Source: GWE2-40-63 sp050179685
GTDB taxonomy: Bacteria; Bacteroidota; Bacteroidia; Bacteroidales; SZUA-534
Length of the DNA stretch: 64,000 nucleotides
NCBI GenBank assembly: GCA_050179685.1
Contig: JBFXEW010000001.1
Location: 186,001-250,000, forward strand
Direction: 5' to 3'
Part shown: in pieces, positions 1-7,489 of the stretch
Position numbering within the stretch: the stretch's first letter is position 1
Layout of the letters: each line of letters starts with the position of its first letter
The notes under the pieces: generated by a model
What the model was told of the DNA's origin: nothing
Seen by the model: only the letters and a program-made list of their open reading frames with translations
Databases searched by the model: none
Position numbers and translations under genes: made by a program

Positions 1-564
1 CATAAGTTTTATTTCAGGATTAATAGAAATAATTTGTTTCAACAGAGGAATCAAATCAATTTCATCGGTAACCAGACTAAAGGTGTTTAATTCAGGATCG
101 GTTTCTCCAACTGGACGTTCATTATAAGTAAACGCTTCGCTGCTTAAATCGGATGCTCCAATGCTAATACGCAAATAACTTATTCCCAATCCTGTATTGT
201 CGGTGCCAAAAAGTTCTTGCAATAAGGCTTGTTTTACCGGCTCATCAAGTGAATTAATTAATTCAGCACTTCCTCCGGTTAAGGTAAAACCAAAACCATC
301 AATAGTTTGAAATTGTATAGCCTCGTTAATCTCGATAGAGGCATCGGTTTCAGTTGACTCAGAAAAATTTAAAATAAGATCCTGTTTATTAAACAAAACT
401 TTTTGATCTCCCTGAGTAAGCCAGAAAATAACATCTGACTCGGTTTTTGGTATCGAATCCGGTACAACAACCGGATCATTCTTTTCAGAACAACCCGGAG
501 CACTGGCCAATAATAGTGCAATTATAATTGTAAGTGACATGTGAAAAATAATTTTTTTAGGCAT
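1..564 (-). CDS. GH30-family glycoside hydrolase lipoprotein (3' end missing)
   Basis: The frame starts at 564 and stays open to the window edge, giving 188 residues. The N-terminus has a basic start, a hydrophobic stretch and a cysteine (APGC) about 25 residues in, so it is probably an exported lipoprotein, although the lipobox is not ideal. The mature part carries QTIDGFGFTLTGGSA followed by GLGISYLRISIGASDLS and FTYN. These match the start of the TIM barrel in GH30 glucosylceramidase/beta-1,6-glucanase enzymes. The catalytic glutamates lie beyond the edge and cannot be checked. It follows susD by 14 bp in the same orientation, so it is the enzyme of this locus. By family it would cleave beta-glucosidic bonds at the cell surface or in the periplasm. 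The exact substrate is inferred. Confidence 0.8.
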   Translation of the reverse strand, partial: MPKKIIFHMSLTIIIALLLASAPGCSEKNDPVVVPDSIPKTESDVIFWLTQGDQKVLFNKQDLILNFSESTETDASIEINEAIQFQTIDGFGFTLTGGSAELINSLDEPVKQALLQELFGTDNTGLGISYLRISIGASDLSSEAFTYNERPVGETDPELNTFSLVTDEIDLIPLLKQIISINPEIKLM

Positions 565-578
565 CTCTTTAAAAATAA

Positions 579-2048
579 TTAGTATCCGGGGTTTTGTATC
601 AATTTAGCGTTTTTATCCATTTCTGCTTGTGGAATTGGCCAAAGTAAACGATTTTCGTTCAATTGATAACCTAAAGAATTGCCGTCTTGATCAGTAACAT
701 TGTTAATAACCTCAATAGCTCTTCCGGTTCTCTTCAGGTCGAACCAACGATGTCCTTCAAAAGCCAGTTCCAAACGACGTTCATTTTCAATGGCAAGGCG
801 CATTTCTTCCTGGCTAGCTGCCGGCGTATCAGACAAATCAACCCGCGAGCGTATCTGGTTTACCAGATTAGCCGCTCCGGTAACATCACCCTGCTCGTTA
901 AGGGCCTCGGCTTTTAAAAGGATAATGTCGGCAAGACGAAGAAAAATATAATTTTGCGGACTCGGGCTACTATAAATACGGTATTTATAAATAAACGGAT
1001 AGGCAGTTTGGGGCCAGTGCGAATCGCTCCATTTGCCTGAAACATCCATAAATGTAATTGAAGCGTCCTTTCTGATAACATCATTTTCTTTATCGAAAGC
1101 CCGAACTAAATCGTTCGAGGGAATATTGAACTTTTTCCAATCAAACCCAATAAACATTCCTGCTCCCCAGTTCCCACTCGAAGAAGTGCCTTCGTAATTA
1201 ATTTCAAAAATGGCTTCAGCAGAATTCTCATTCTCATTGTTCCATAAATCATCGTAATTTGCTAATAAACTATAACCTCCGTTTATAACCTCATTGCAAT
1301 AACTTTCAACTTTTACCCAATCTTTGGGCTCTTTAGTAGCATAAACTTTTGCCAGCAATGCGTTAACAAAACCCTTGGTAACATAGCTTTTATTAATTGC
1401 TGTTGTTCGTACAAAAGGCAATGCGAATTCTAAATCAGCAATTATTTGGTCATACACTTCCTCTTTAGGCTTGCGGGGTGGAAACAATAAAGGATAAATT
1501 TCAGGCAATAATTCGGCACTTATGGTCGTAACTTCTTTCAATTGTAGGGGGACATCGCCCCATAACTGTACCAATTGAAAATAAATATAAGCTCTTATTG
1601 CCGATGCTTCAGCTTTAATCTGTTTCTTGTCTGATTCGCTCAAAGTGGCATCGGGTACAGCCTCAGCATTATTGATTACCAGATTGGCTTTTCCAATGGT
1701 TGTATACAAATAACCCCAATCGCGGCTTACGTTACTGTTTGTTGCATCAATAGTATAGGCATCTATCTGAAAATTAGCCGGATTGTCAGCACCGGCATAG
1801 GCATCGTCTGATTGTGCATCGCCGTTTACAAAATAATCAAGTTCAAAATATTCATTTCTAAAATCATCGTACACCCCGGCTAATGCAGCTTCCAACTCGC
1901 TGGCTGAATGATACACAATGGTGTCGGTTTGTTCTACTTCTTCTGCTACACTTTGCGAAGCAGGCCTCAATTCCAAAAAATCGTCACAGGAAATAAGCAG
2001 TAAGCCAAACAGTAAAATAGGCAGCCAGGTATATTTTATCTTTTTCAT
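579..2048 (-). CDS. susD: SusD/RagB-family glycan-binding outer-membrane lipoprotein
   Basis: This is a SusD-type nutrient-binding lipoprotein of 489 residues that would sit over the SusC channel and capture oligosaccharides. A signal peptide ends in the lipobox LLISC, followed by DDFLELRPASQS, a usual SusD opening. The C-terminal third has the family signatures FLRLADIILLKAEALNEQG, NQIRSRV and ERRLELAFEGHRWFDLKR, and the protein ends in LIQNPGY. Length fits the family. An in-frame ATG two codons earlier (2054) could also be used; I prefer MKKIKY as the start. susC ends 12 bp upstream and GH30 begins 14 bp downstream, so the three are surely co-transcribed. The bound glycan is not readable from this sequence alone. 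Confidence 0.95.
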   Translation of the reverse strand: MKKIKYTWLPILLFGLLLISCDDFLELRPASQSVAEEVEQTDTIVYHSASELEAALAGVYDDFRNEYFELDYFVNGDAQSDDAYAGADNPANFQIDAYTIDATNSNVSRDWGYLYTTIGKANLVINNAEAVPDATLSESDKKQIKAEASAIRAYIYFQLVQLWGDVPLQLKEVTTISAELLPEIYPLLFPPRKPKEEVYDQIIADLEFALPFVRTTAINKSYVTKGFVNALLAKVYATKEPKDWVKVESYCNEVINGGYSLLANYDDLWNNENENSAEAIFEINYEGTSSSGNWGAGMFIGFDWKKFNIPSNDLVRAFDKENDVIRKDASITFMDVSGKWSDSHWPQTAYPFIYKYRIYSSPSPQNYIFLRLADIILLKAEALNEQGDVTGAANLVNQIRSRVDLSDTPAASQEEMRLAIENERRLELAFEGHRWFDLKRTGRAIEVINNVTDQDGNSLGYQLNENRLLWPIPQAEMDKNAKLIQNPGY

Positions 2049-2060
2049 ATACATATCTAA

Positions 2061-4997
2061 TTAAAATTCAACGTTTAATCCTATAATTAAAGTTCGCGCT
2101 TGTGGATAAGTTCCATAGTCAATTCCTTGCTCTGTTGCACTGTTCCCATAAGCGTTTACCTCAGGATCGTATCCGGAATAGTTTGTAAAGGTGAGTAAGT
2201 TTTGTCCGGTAAAATAGGCGGTTAATTTCTTAATCGCTTTAAAGTTTACCTCATTGTCTAAAATACGGTACGATAAGGTAAGTGACTTAAGCCGCAAATA
2301 GGAACCATCTTCAATAAAACGGGAAGAATTCCAAACATTATAAACGCTACCACTGCTTTTTGGTATTGCCCTGGGAATATCTGTTTGGGTATTATCTGGG
2401 GTCCAACGGCGCAAAACTGCTAATGACTGGTTTTTACTGTCGAACATTCCTTCCAAGTCAATTCGGGTTGCATTATATATTTCGTTCCCGTAACTTCCCT
2501 GAAAGAAAAACGAAAAATCGAATCGCTTGTAGGTAAAGGTATTGGTTAAGCCAAAGATAAAATCGGGCTGTGCATCTCCTATTACTGTTCTGTCGCCCGG
2601 ATCGTTAATTCCGTTGTTGTTTATATCGCGGTATATCATATCTCCGGTTTCAGGATCAACCCCATCAGATACATAACCATAAAATGAACCTAATGAAGCG
2701 CCTTCTTTCAGACGAATTACATCCTGGTTGTTACTATATATCCGACCAAAATCGTAAGATTCAACATATTCCAGTTCAACCACTTCGTTTCGGTTAAAAG
2801 ACATGTTAAAATTAGTAGTCCAATTAAAATCTGCAGAACTCATATTAATTGTTCGAAGATTAATTTCGATTCCTTTATTATTTATTTTGCCGGCATTGGT
2901 TAATATTCGGGTAATGGGTAAAGTACTCGGCAATTGTACATTTAAAAGCACATCACTGGTTTTTTTAATGTAAGCATCCAGATTTAAAGCTATTCGGGAA
3001 TTAAACATCGAAACATCCAGGCCTACTCCGGTTTGCGCTGAGGTTTCCCACCTAAGATCAGGATTACCGTAAGTAATTTGCGCTGAGCTGGGACCCGACA
3101 ATGGATTAGTTGGTGTTCGGCGGGAATAGTTTACCAATCCATACCGGGCATAATTAGCGATACCCTCCTGATTGCCGTTTACACCCCATCCACCACGTAG
3201 TTTTAAATCGTTAATAAAACTAAGGTTTTGCATAAAAGGTTCAGCGGATATACGCCAACCGGCTGAAAAGGCAGGCATGGTACCCCAATGCTGGGCCAGT
3301 TTTGACGAACCGTCGTGTCGGATACTGGCGGATATATAGTATTTGTTTTTAAAATCGTAGGTTGCCCTACCAAAATATGAAGCTAATGACCATTCATCTT
3401 TCCAGGTACTCCCAGTAATGGTATTGGCCGCATTTAACGATGTTACCGATACATCTTCGGGGAAATCAGTTCCATACAAATAGGAATCGTGGCCTTCAAA
3501 TTTCTGTATACTGGTTCCAATAAGACCTGTGAAATTATGTGCACCTATTGTTCTTGAATAGTCTAACATATTTTCAAGCATCCACGATTGGCTCATGTAT
3601 TTGTCGGCCTGACCTACACCATTATTATTCCGCCCGTAATTGGTGCGAAACGGATCAAGATAATAATTCCATTGATGATTGTTAATATCGACACCGAAAC
3701 GGTTTTTATAAAACAATCCATCTAAAATTCGGGCTTCGAGCATTATGTTTCCAAACAATTGTCGGTCAATGGCCTGTTGATCGGCGCCCTCCATATAAGC
3801 TACCGGGTTTTCCCATGAAGCCTGAAAAGGATTGGTGTCGAACTGTCCGCTTCCATCAGGATTATAGACCCGTAGAAAAGGAGGTGTATTGAGTGCAGCC
3901 ATTATTACCCCACCGCGTCCTGAACTGGCATTATCGGGCGTATCTTCTGTTTTTATATTCAACAAATTAACACTCGATTTCATTTTTAACCAGGGACGTA
4001 TCTGGTTATCGAGGTTATAACGAACCGATATACGATCAAAACGCGCCGGCCTGACAATTCCTTTGTTGTTTAAATAGTTTACCGCAAGATAATACTGCGA
4101 TTTTTCGTTACCATCGGAAAACGATAATTGATACGACTGTATTTTACCCGTACCAAAAACTTCCTTATTCCAATCGTTAAAATAGGTATCTGCGGGGTCC
4201 AGTTCTTCGCCACGCTCCTGCATTAAATCGCGGTACTGTTTGGTATTAAGTACATCAATGGTTTTTCGGATATTTGAAATGCCAAAATAGGTGTTAAAGT
4301 TCAATTGCGTTTGTCCTTCTTTGGCCCTTTTTGTTGTTATTATTACTACCCCATTAGCCGCTCTTGCTCCATAAATAGAAGAGGAAGATGCGTCTTTTAA
4401 AACGGACATCGATTCAATATCGTTTGGATCAATACCTTTAATATCTGTAGTAGGTAAACCATCTACTACATAAAGCGGTTCGTTTCCTGCTTCCACTGAA
4501 GTTGCTCCCCGAACCCTTACCGAAAGCGCTACACCTGGCTTTCCTGACGGTTGAATTACCTGTACCCCGGCTGCTTTACCCTGTAAAGCTTCCGCAGCTG
4601 ATACCATGGGACGCTCTTTTATCTCATCCTGCCCCACAATAGAGACAGCAGTGGTTAAATCTTTTTTTCGTTGGGTTCCATAGCCTATCACTACCACCTC
4701 ATCTAAACCTTTAATATCAGAAATTAATTCAACAGAAATAACCGACTGATCTCCTATTTCGACTTCCTGAGTAATAAAACCAATAAAGCTGAAAACCAAA
4801 GTTCCCTGATCTGCCTTTATGGAATATTTTCCATTTATATCAGTAATCGTTCCAATAGTTGTCCCTTTTAAAACAACAGTTACCCCGGGAATACCAACTC
4901 CTTCGCTATCAGTAACTGTTCCCGATAATTGTCGTTCCTGAGTATACCCAATCAGTGAAAAACAGATAACAAGAATAAATAAGATTATTTTTTGCAT
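2061..4997 (-). CDS. susC: SusC/RagA-family TonB-dependent outer-membrane transporter
   Basis: This is a TonB-linked outer-membrane channel that imports glycan fragments with SusD. The ATG at 4997 gives a clean signal peptide (MQKIILFILVICFSLIGYTQ); the frame runs open to 5048 but the extra residues are not signal-like. Next comes a carboxypeptidase-regulatory-like domain (LSGTVTDSEGVGIPGVTVVLKG), then DEVVVIGYGTQRKKDLT and a plug domain with LYVVDGLP and the SusC motif SSSSIYGARAANGVVIITTK. The rest is a long beta-barrel ending in an aromatic-rich GLNVEF terminus. About 978 residues is normal for the family. It lies downstream of the PKD lipoprotein with a perfect hairpin in between, and 12 bp before susD. 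Confidence 0.96.
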   Translation of the reverse strand: MQKIILFILVICFSLIGYTQERQLSGTVTDSEGVGIPGVTVVLKGTTIGTITDINGKYSIKADQGTLVFSFIGFITQEVEIGDQSVISVELISDIKGLDEVVVIGYGTQRKKDLTTAVSIVGQDEIKERPMVSAAEALQGKAAGVQVIQPSGKPGVALSVRVRGATSVEAGNEPLYVVDGLPTTDIKGIDPNDIESMSVLKDASSSSIYGARAANGVVIITTKRAKEGQTQLNFNTYFGISNIRKTIDVLNTKQYRDLMQERGEELDPADTYFNDWNKEVFGTGKIQSYQLSFSDGNEKSQYYLAVNYLNNKGIVRPARFDRISVRYNLDNQIRPWLKMKSSVNLLNIKTEDTPDNASSGRGGVIMAALNTPPFLRVYNPDGSGQFDTNPFQASWENPVAYMEGADQQAIDRQLFGNIMLEARILDGLFYKNRFGVDINNHQWNYYLDPFRTNYGRNNNGVGQADKYMSQSWMLENMLDYSRTIGAHNFTGLIGTSIQKFEGHDSYLYGTDFPEDVSVTSLNAANTITGSTWKDEWSLASYFGRATYDFKNKYYISASIRHDGSSKLAQHWGTMPAFSAGWRISAEPFMQNLSFINDLKLRGGWGVNGNQEGIANYARYGLVNYSRRTPTNPLSGPSSAQITYGNPDLRWETSAQTGVGLDVSMFNSRIALNLDAYIKKTSDVLLNVQLPSTLPITRILTNAGKINNKGIEINLRTINMSSADFNWTTNFNMSFNRNEVVELEYVESYDFGRIYSNNQDVIRLKEGASLGSFYGYVSDGVDPETGDMIYRDINNNGINDPGDRTVIGDAQPDFIFGLTNTFTYKRFDFSFFFQGSYGNEIYNATRIDLEGMFDSKNQSLAVLRRWTPDNTQTDIPRAIPKSSGSVYNVWNSSRFIEDGSYLRLKSLTLSYRILDNEVNFKAIKKLTAYFTGQNLLTFTNYSGYDPEVNAYGNSATEQGIDYGTYPQARTLIIGLNVEF

Positions 4998-5105
4998 TGG
5001 TGTGTTTTTAAAGCGGTTGATTATTAAACGTGTTCCAGGAATGTACACCCTGGGATTTAAAGCATAAGCAAATTGACAAAACGGCTTTTTTAATTAAAGA
5101 ATAAT

Positions 5106-5143
5106 TATTCAAGATCGGAAGAATTATCTTCCGATCTTGAATA
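5106..5143. terminator. Perfect inverted repeat between the PKD gene and susC
   Basis: Two 17-nt arms (5106-5122 and 5127-5143) are exact reverse complements around a 4-nt ATTA loop, 10 bp past the end of the PKD gene. As RNA this is a very stable hairpin, followed on the minus strand by an A/U-rich stretch rather than a pure U run. It may be an intrinsic terminator, a processing/stability element, or both. Each arm contains AGATCGGAAGA, the same 11 bases that begin a common Illumina adapter. The arms extend beyond that match, so I read it as genuine sequence. Confidence 0.6.
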
Positions 5144-5153
5144 TAATTAATAG

Positions 5154-6917
5154 TTATCGTTCCAATATGGTTGACCAGGAGGAACCCCCAGTATGTTCTG
5201 CTGAAGTATCTACTGTAACAAATAAATATTCTTTAGTTCCGGAATTGGCATATCCCATTACCTCATATTGGTTTGTTAAATTTCCACCATTAGGAGCATT
5301 GGCTCCGTCAGAATTTTCGCCACCATAATAGCCTTTATAAAAACCTAAAAAAGCTGCCATATCGCCTCCATTAGTAAGAATTATCTTAGCCCGTTCAGTA
5401 TCGGTAGCCGGAATAAATTCATAACTATGTGTTGCCGAACCAAAAGCGGCTCCGTTTCCGCTGGCTTCAATTTCTGCATCAGAGATACAACCATTGGGGC
5501 TTCCAAAGTATCCATCGTTGCGTGCACTTCCGTTTGTTGCATAGGTATATACACCTCCGGCAGCAAATGTAAACTCATCATCGACCATACACGACCAATC
5601 ATCAGCTCCGGTACCTTCGCCTGTCATGAATTTCTTGGGAACACTCCACCATTCGTTACTTCCCATAGCCGGTCCTACAAATACCGACTTTTCGTTAACA
5701 GAAACTTTCCAGGCAGCCCCTTGTAATATTGCATCAGTTAAAACTGCTTCAGAAGCAAAGAAAACGGTATTAAAAGCTTCATTGGTTCCCAATGCATTGC
5801 TTGCAGTAAGCGTTACGGTATAAAAACCATCATTGGTATAGGTATGACTGGCATCTGTTGACGAAGCAGTATTTCCATCACCAAAGTCCCATACAAACGA
5901 ATCAGAATACTCACTGGTATTGGTACAGGTAATGGTTTTTCCTTCCACAGTCATGGTAAAGGCTGCTTTAGGCTGATTTCCAGGAATTGGAGGTTCATCG
6001 TTAGGATTGTCGTAATGTACAAACACAAAACGCCAGTATCCACCGGGTTCGGCATCTTCAGCATTGAATTTATATTCAGCTTCAACAATAAGAGTATCTG
6101 TAGTACCATCGTACAATGAAATAAGATTGTAGGTAACTGATTCCTGCGGAACTTTAACTTCAATATCCGTTGCCACTTTAGACAAACCTAAAAAGGCTCC
6201 CAAACCAATTACTTTTAAAGTTGGATTGGTTCCGGGAGTTAATTCAAACGAATGAGTTCCACTTCCCCATGCTGATAGGTCTTCTCCGTTGGGTCCTAGC
6301 ATTTGATCTGTAGAAGCACAGGTATTTGCAGGTTCAAAAACTCCGCCTTCGGCCCAATAGTCTCCATTGGCATTAAAAACCATGGAACCATCGCGGTTAA
6401 AAGTCCATTCGTCGTTTAACATACATGGGCGGTTGGCTAATTCATCGTTGTCGCGGCCTACTGCCCACCAAATCTGATCCCTTAAGATTGGACCTACCTC
6501 AAGTGGATACACTCCACCACTAACATCACGCAGGAGTTTCCAAGTTTTAGAGGTTTCGCCAACCAGTTTGGTTAGTTCCGCATTCGGATCCTCAATCTTT
6601 ACATTTGCTGAATAACTATCGGTAACCCCTCCGGAAGAAGATGCAGTTAATGTAACCGTAAATTCCCCAACAGCAGCATAGATGTGTACCGGGTTTTCTT
6701 CTGACGAAGTCTGTGTATCGTCACCAAAATTCCACGCCAGGGTGGCATAGTTCTGCGATGCGTTGGTAAAAGTTACCTTCTTGTAGTCAGTTTCATCAAC
6801 CTGAAAGGTAAAACTGGCAATTACATCATCTTCTGTGGTATCGTCTTTACACGAAGCCAGCTGCAAAACAGCAAGTAAAAACAATACGCCTTTTGCAATT
6901 CTAAAATAGTTTTTCAT
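5154..6917 (-). CDS. PKD-domain surface lipoprotein, internally duplicated (putative surface glycan-binding protein)
   Basis: A 587-residue lipoprotein with lipobox LASC (Cys23). It reads as two copies of one unit. PKD domain 1 (about 34-110, with WNFGDD) leads into module A (about 111-305). PKD domain 2 (about 315-390, with WDFGDGN) leads into module B (about 391-587). Modules A and B share WW, CM(L/V)(N/D)DE(W/F)TF, a second Cys-containing stretch, a GS(G/A)THS(F/Y)E core and AFLG. No catalytic motif was recognised. PKD lipoproteins next to SusCD in marine laminarin loci serve as surface glycan-binding proteins, so that is the likely role. Unusually it is encoded upstream of susC and may lead the operon. 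A TATTTTTG element lies 67 bp before the start codon. The ligand is an inference. Confidence 0.8.
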   Translation of the reverse strand: MKNYFRIAKGVLFLLAVLQLASCKDDTTEDDVIASFTFQVDETDYKKVTFTNASQNYATLAWNFGDDTQTSSEENPVHIYAAVGEFTVTLTASSSGGVTDSYSANVKIEDPNAELTKLVGETSKTWKLLRDVSGGVYPLEVGPILRDQIWWAVGRDNDELANRPCMLNDEWTFNRDGSMVFNANGDYWAEGGVFEPANTCASTDQMLGPNGEDLSAWGSGTHSFELTPGTNPTLKVIGLGAFLGLSKVATDIEVKVPQESVTYNLISLYDGTTDTLIVEAEYKFNAEDAEPGGYWRFVFVHYDNPNDEPPIPGNQPKAAFTMTVEGKTITCTNTSEYSDSFVWDFGDGNTASSTDASHTYTNDGFYTVTLTASNALGTNEAFNTVFFASEAVLTDAILQGAAWKVSVNEKSVFVGPAMGSNEWWSVPKKFMTGEGTGADDWSCMVDDEFTFAAGGVYTYATNGSARNDGYFGSPNGCISDAEIEASGNGAAFGSATHSYEFIPATDTERAKIILTNGGDMAAFLGFYKGYYGGENSDGANAPNGGNLTNQYEVMGYANSGTKEYLFVTVDTSAEHTGGSSWSTILER

Positions 6918-6983
6918 TTTAATTTGGTTTAAGTTAACACTTAGTTGGCCCTATTATTAGCCCATGCTCAGAAAGCACTTGTA

Positions 6984-6991
6984 CAAAAATA
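6984..6991 (-). promoter_or_regulatory. Possible -7 promoter element for the PKD-SusCD locus
   Basis: The minus strand reads TATTTTTG, an exact match to the Bacteroidota -7 consensus TAnnTTTG, and it would give a leader of about 60 nt before the PKD gene. No TTG is found at the expected -33 spacing, so this is a candidate only. Confidence 0.35.
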
Positions 6992-7008
6992 AGTTTTCAT
7001 GCAATCGT

Positions 7009-7158
7009 TTGTATAAATTTGTGCTACTTAAAACCTCATCACACTAACAAAATAAGATACTCAAAACCTCTCAAAAACAAACTTGTTAACTTATAAAACA
7101 ACCCGCTTCGATGATCAAATCCTGTTCATAATTACTTGTATAAATTTACTATACAAGT
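7009..7158. repeat. TTGTATAAATTT direct repeat and ACTTGTATA inverted repeat
   Basis: The 12-mer TTGTATAAATTT occurs at 7009-7020 and again at 7137-7148. The second copy forms part of a perfect inverted repeat, ACTTGTATA (7134-7142) and TATACAAGT (7150-7158), separated by 7 bp. The pattern looks like a dimeric regulator site with a second half-site about 100 bp nearer the PKD gene. No regulator gene for the glycan locus is present in the window, so function is inferred. Confidence 0.5.
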
Positions 7159-7167
7159 TAAACCCAT

Positions 7168-7387
7168 TCACCAAGAGTGTAAATCAAATCAGGTACTTGA
7201 GTAAATTGAATCAGGTACGTACCGGAATTAAAAAAGATCCTAATGTAAATGAAAACAGGTACGTACCAAAATGAAAACAGGTAAGTACCGAAATCAAATT
7301 AAGTACGTACCTAAATTAAAATGGGTACTTAGGTAAAATGCAATAAGTACTTAGGCGTTTTAAAAAGGGTTCCGGCTTGATTATGCT
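7168..7387. repeat. 22-bp tandem repeat array
   Basis: Eight consecutive units of exactly 22 bp occupy 7190-7365, starting at 7190, 7212, 7234, 7256, 7278, 7300, 7322 and 7344. Each has a GTAC-rich half (typically CAGGTACGTACC, with variants such as GTAAGTACC, GTACTTAGG) and an A-rich half (nAAATnAAAA). The third unit is strongly diverged, and decayed units can be traced at 7168-7189 and 7366-7387. The period is not a multiple of three and there are no unique spacers, so it is neither coding nor CRISPR. The array lies between the groEL terminator and the upstream region of the PKD-susCD genes. Confidence 0.85.
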
Positions 7388-7440
7388 TCTTTAGAAAAAT
7401 AAAATTCGAAATATTGGCAAAGATCCAATTTAAACGCATA

Positions 7441-7469
7441 AAAAAAGCCCTCTAAAAAGAGAGCTTTTA
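7441..7469 (-). terminator. Intrinsic terminator of groESL
   Basis: Read on the minus strand, AAAAGC-T-CTCT pairs with AGAG-G-GCTTTT around a short U-rich loop, followed by a run of seven T. It begins about 20 bp after the groEL stop. Confidence 0.8.
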
Positions 7470-7489
7470 TATGTTTTTCAAAGGGAATA

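Noticed and set aside
5106..5143. Sequencing adapter left in the assembly
   Set aside because: The palindrome continues beyond the 11 matching bases on both sides and does not continue with the adapter's GC, so native origin is more likely. It is kept as a finding for checking.
7083..7274. A small gene of 63 codons over the repeat region
   Set aside because: It runs into the 22-bp array, whose period is not a multiple of three, has low-complexity composition and no ribosome-binding signal.
7190..7365. A CRISPR array
   Set aside because: The 22-bp units are directly joined, with no unique spacers, and no cas genes are in the window.
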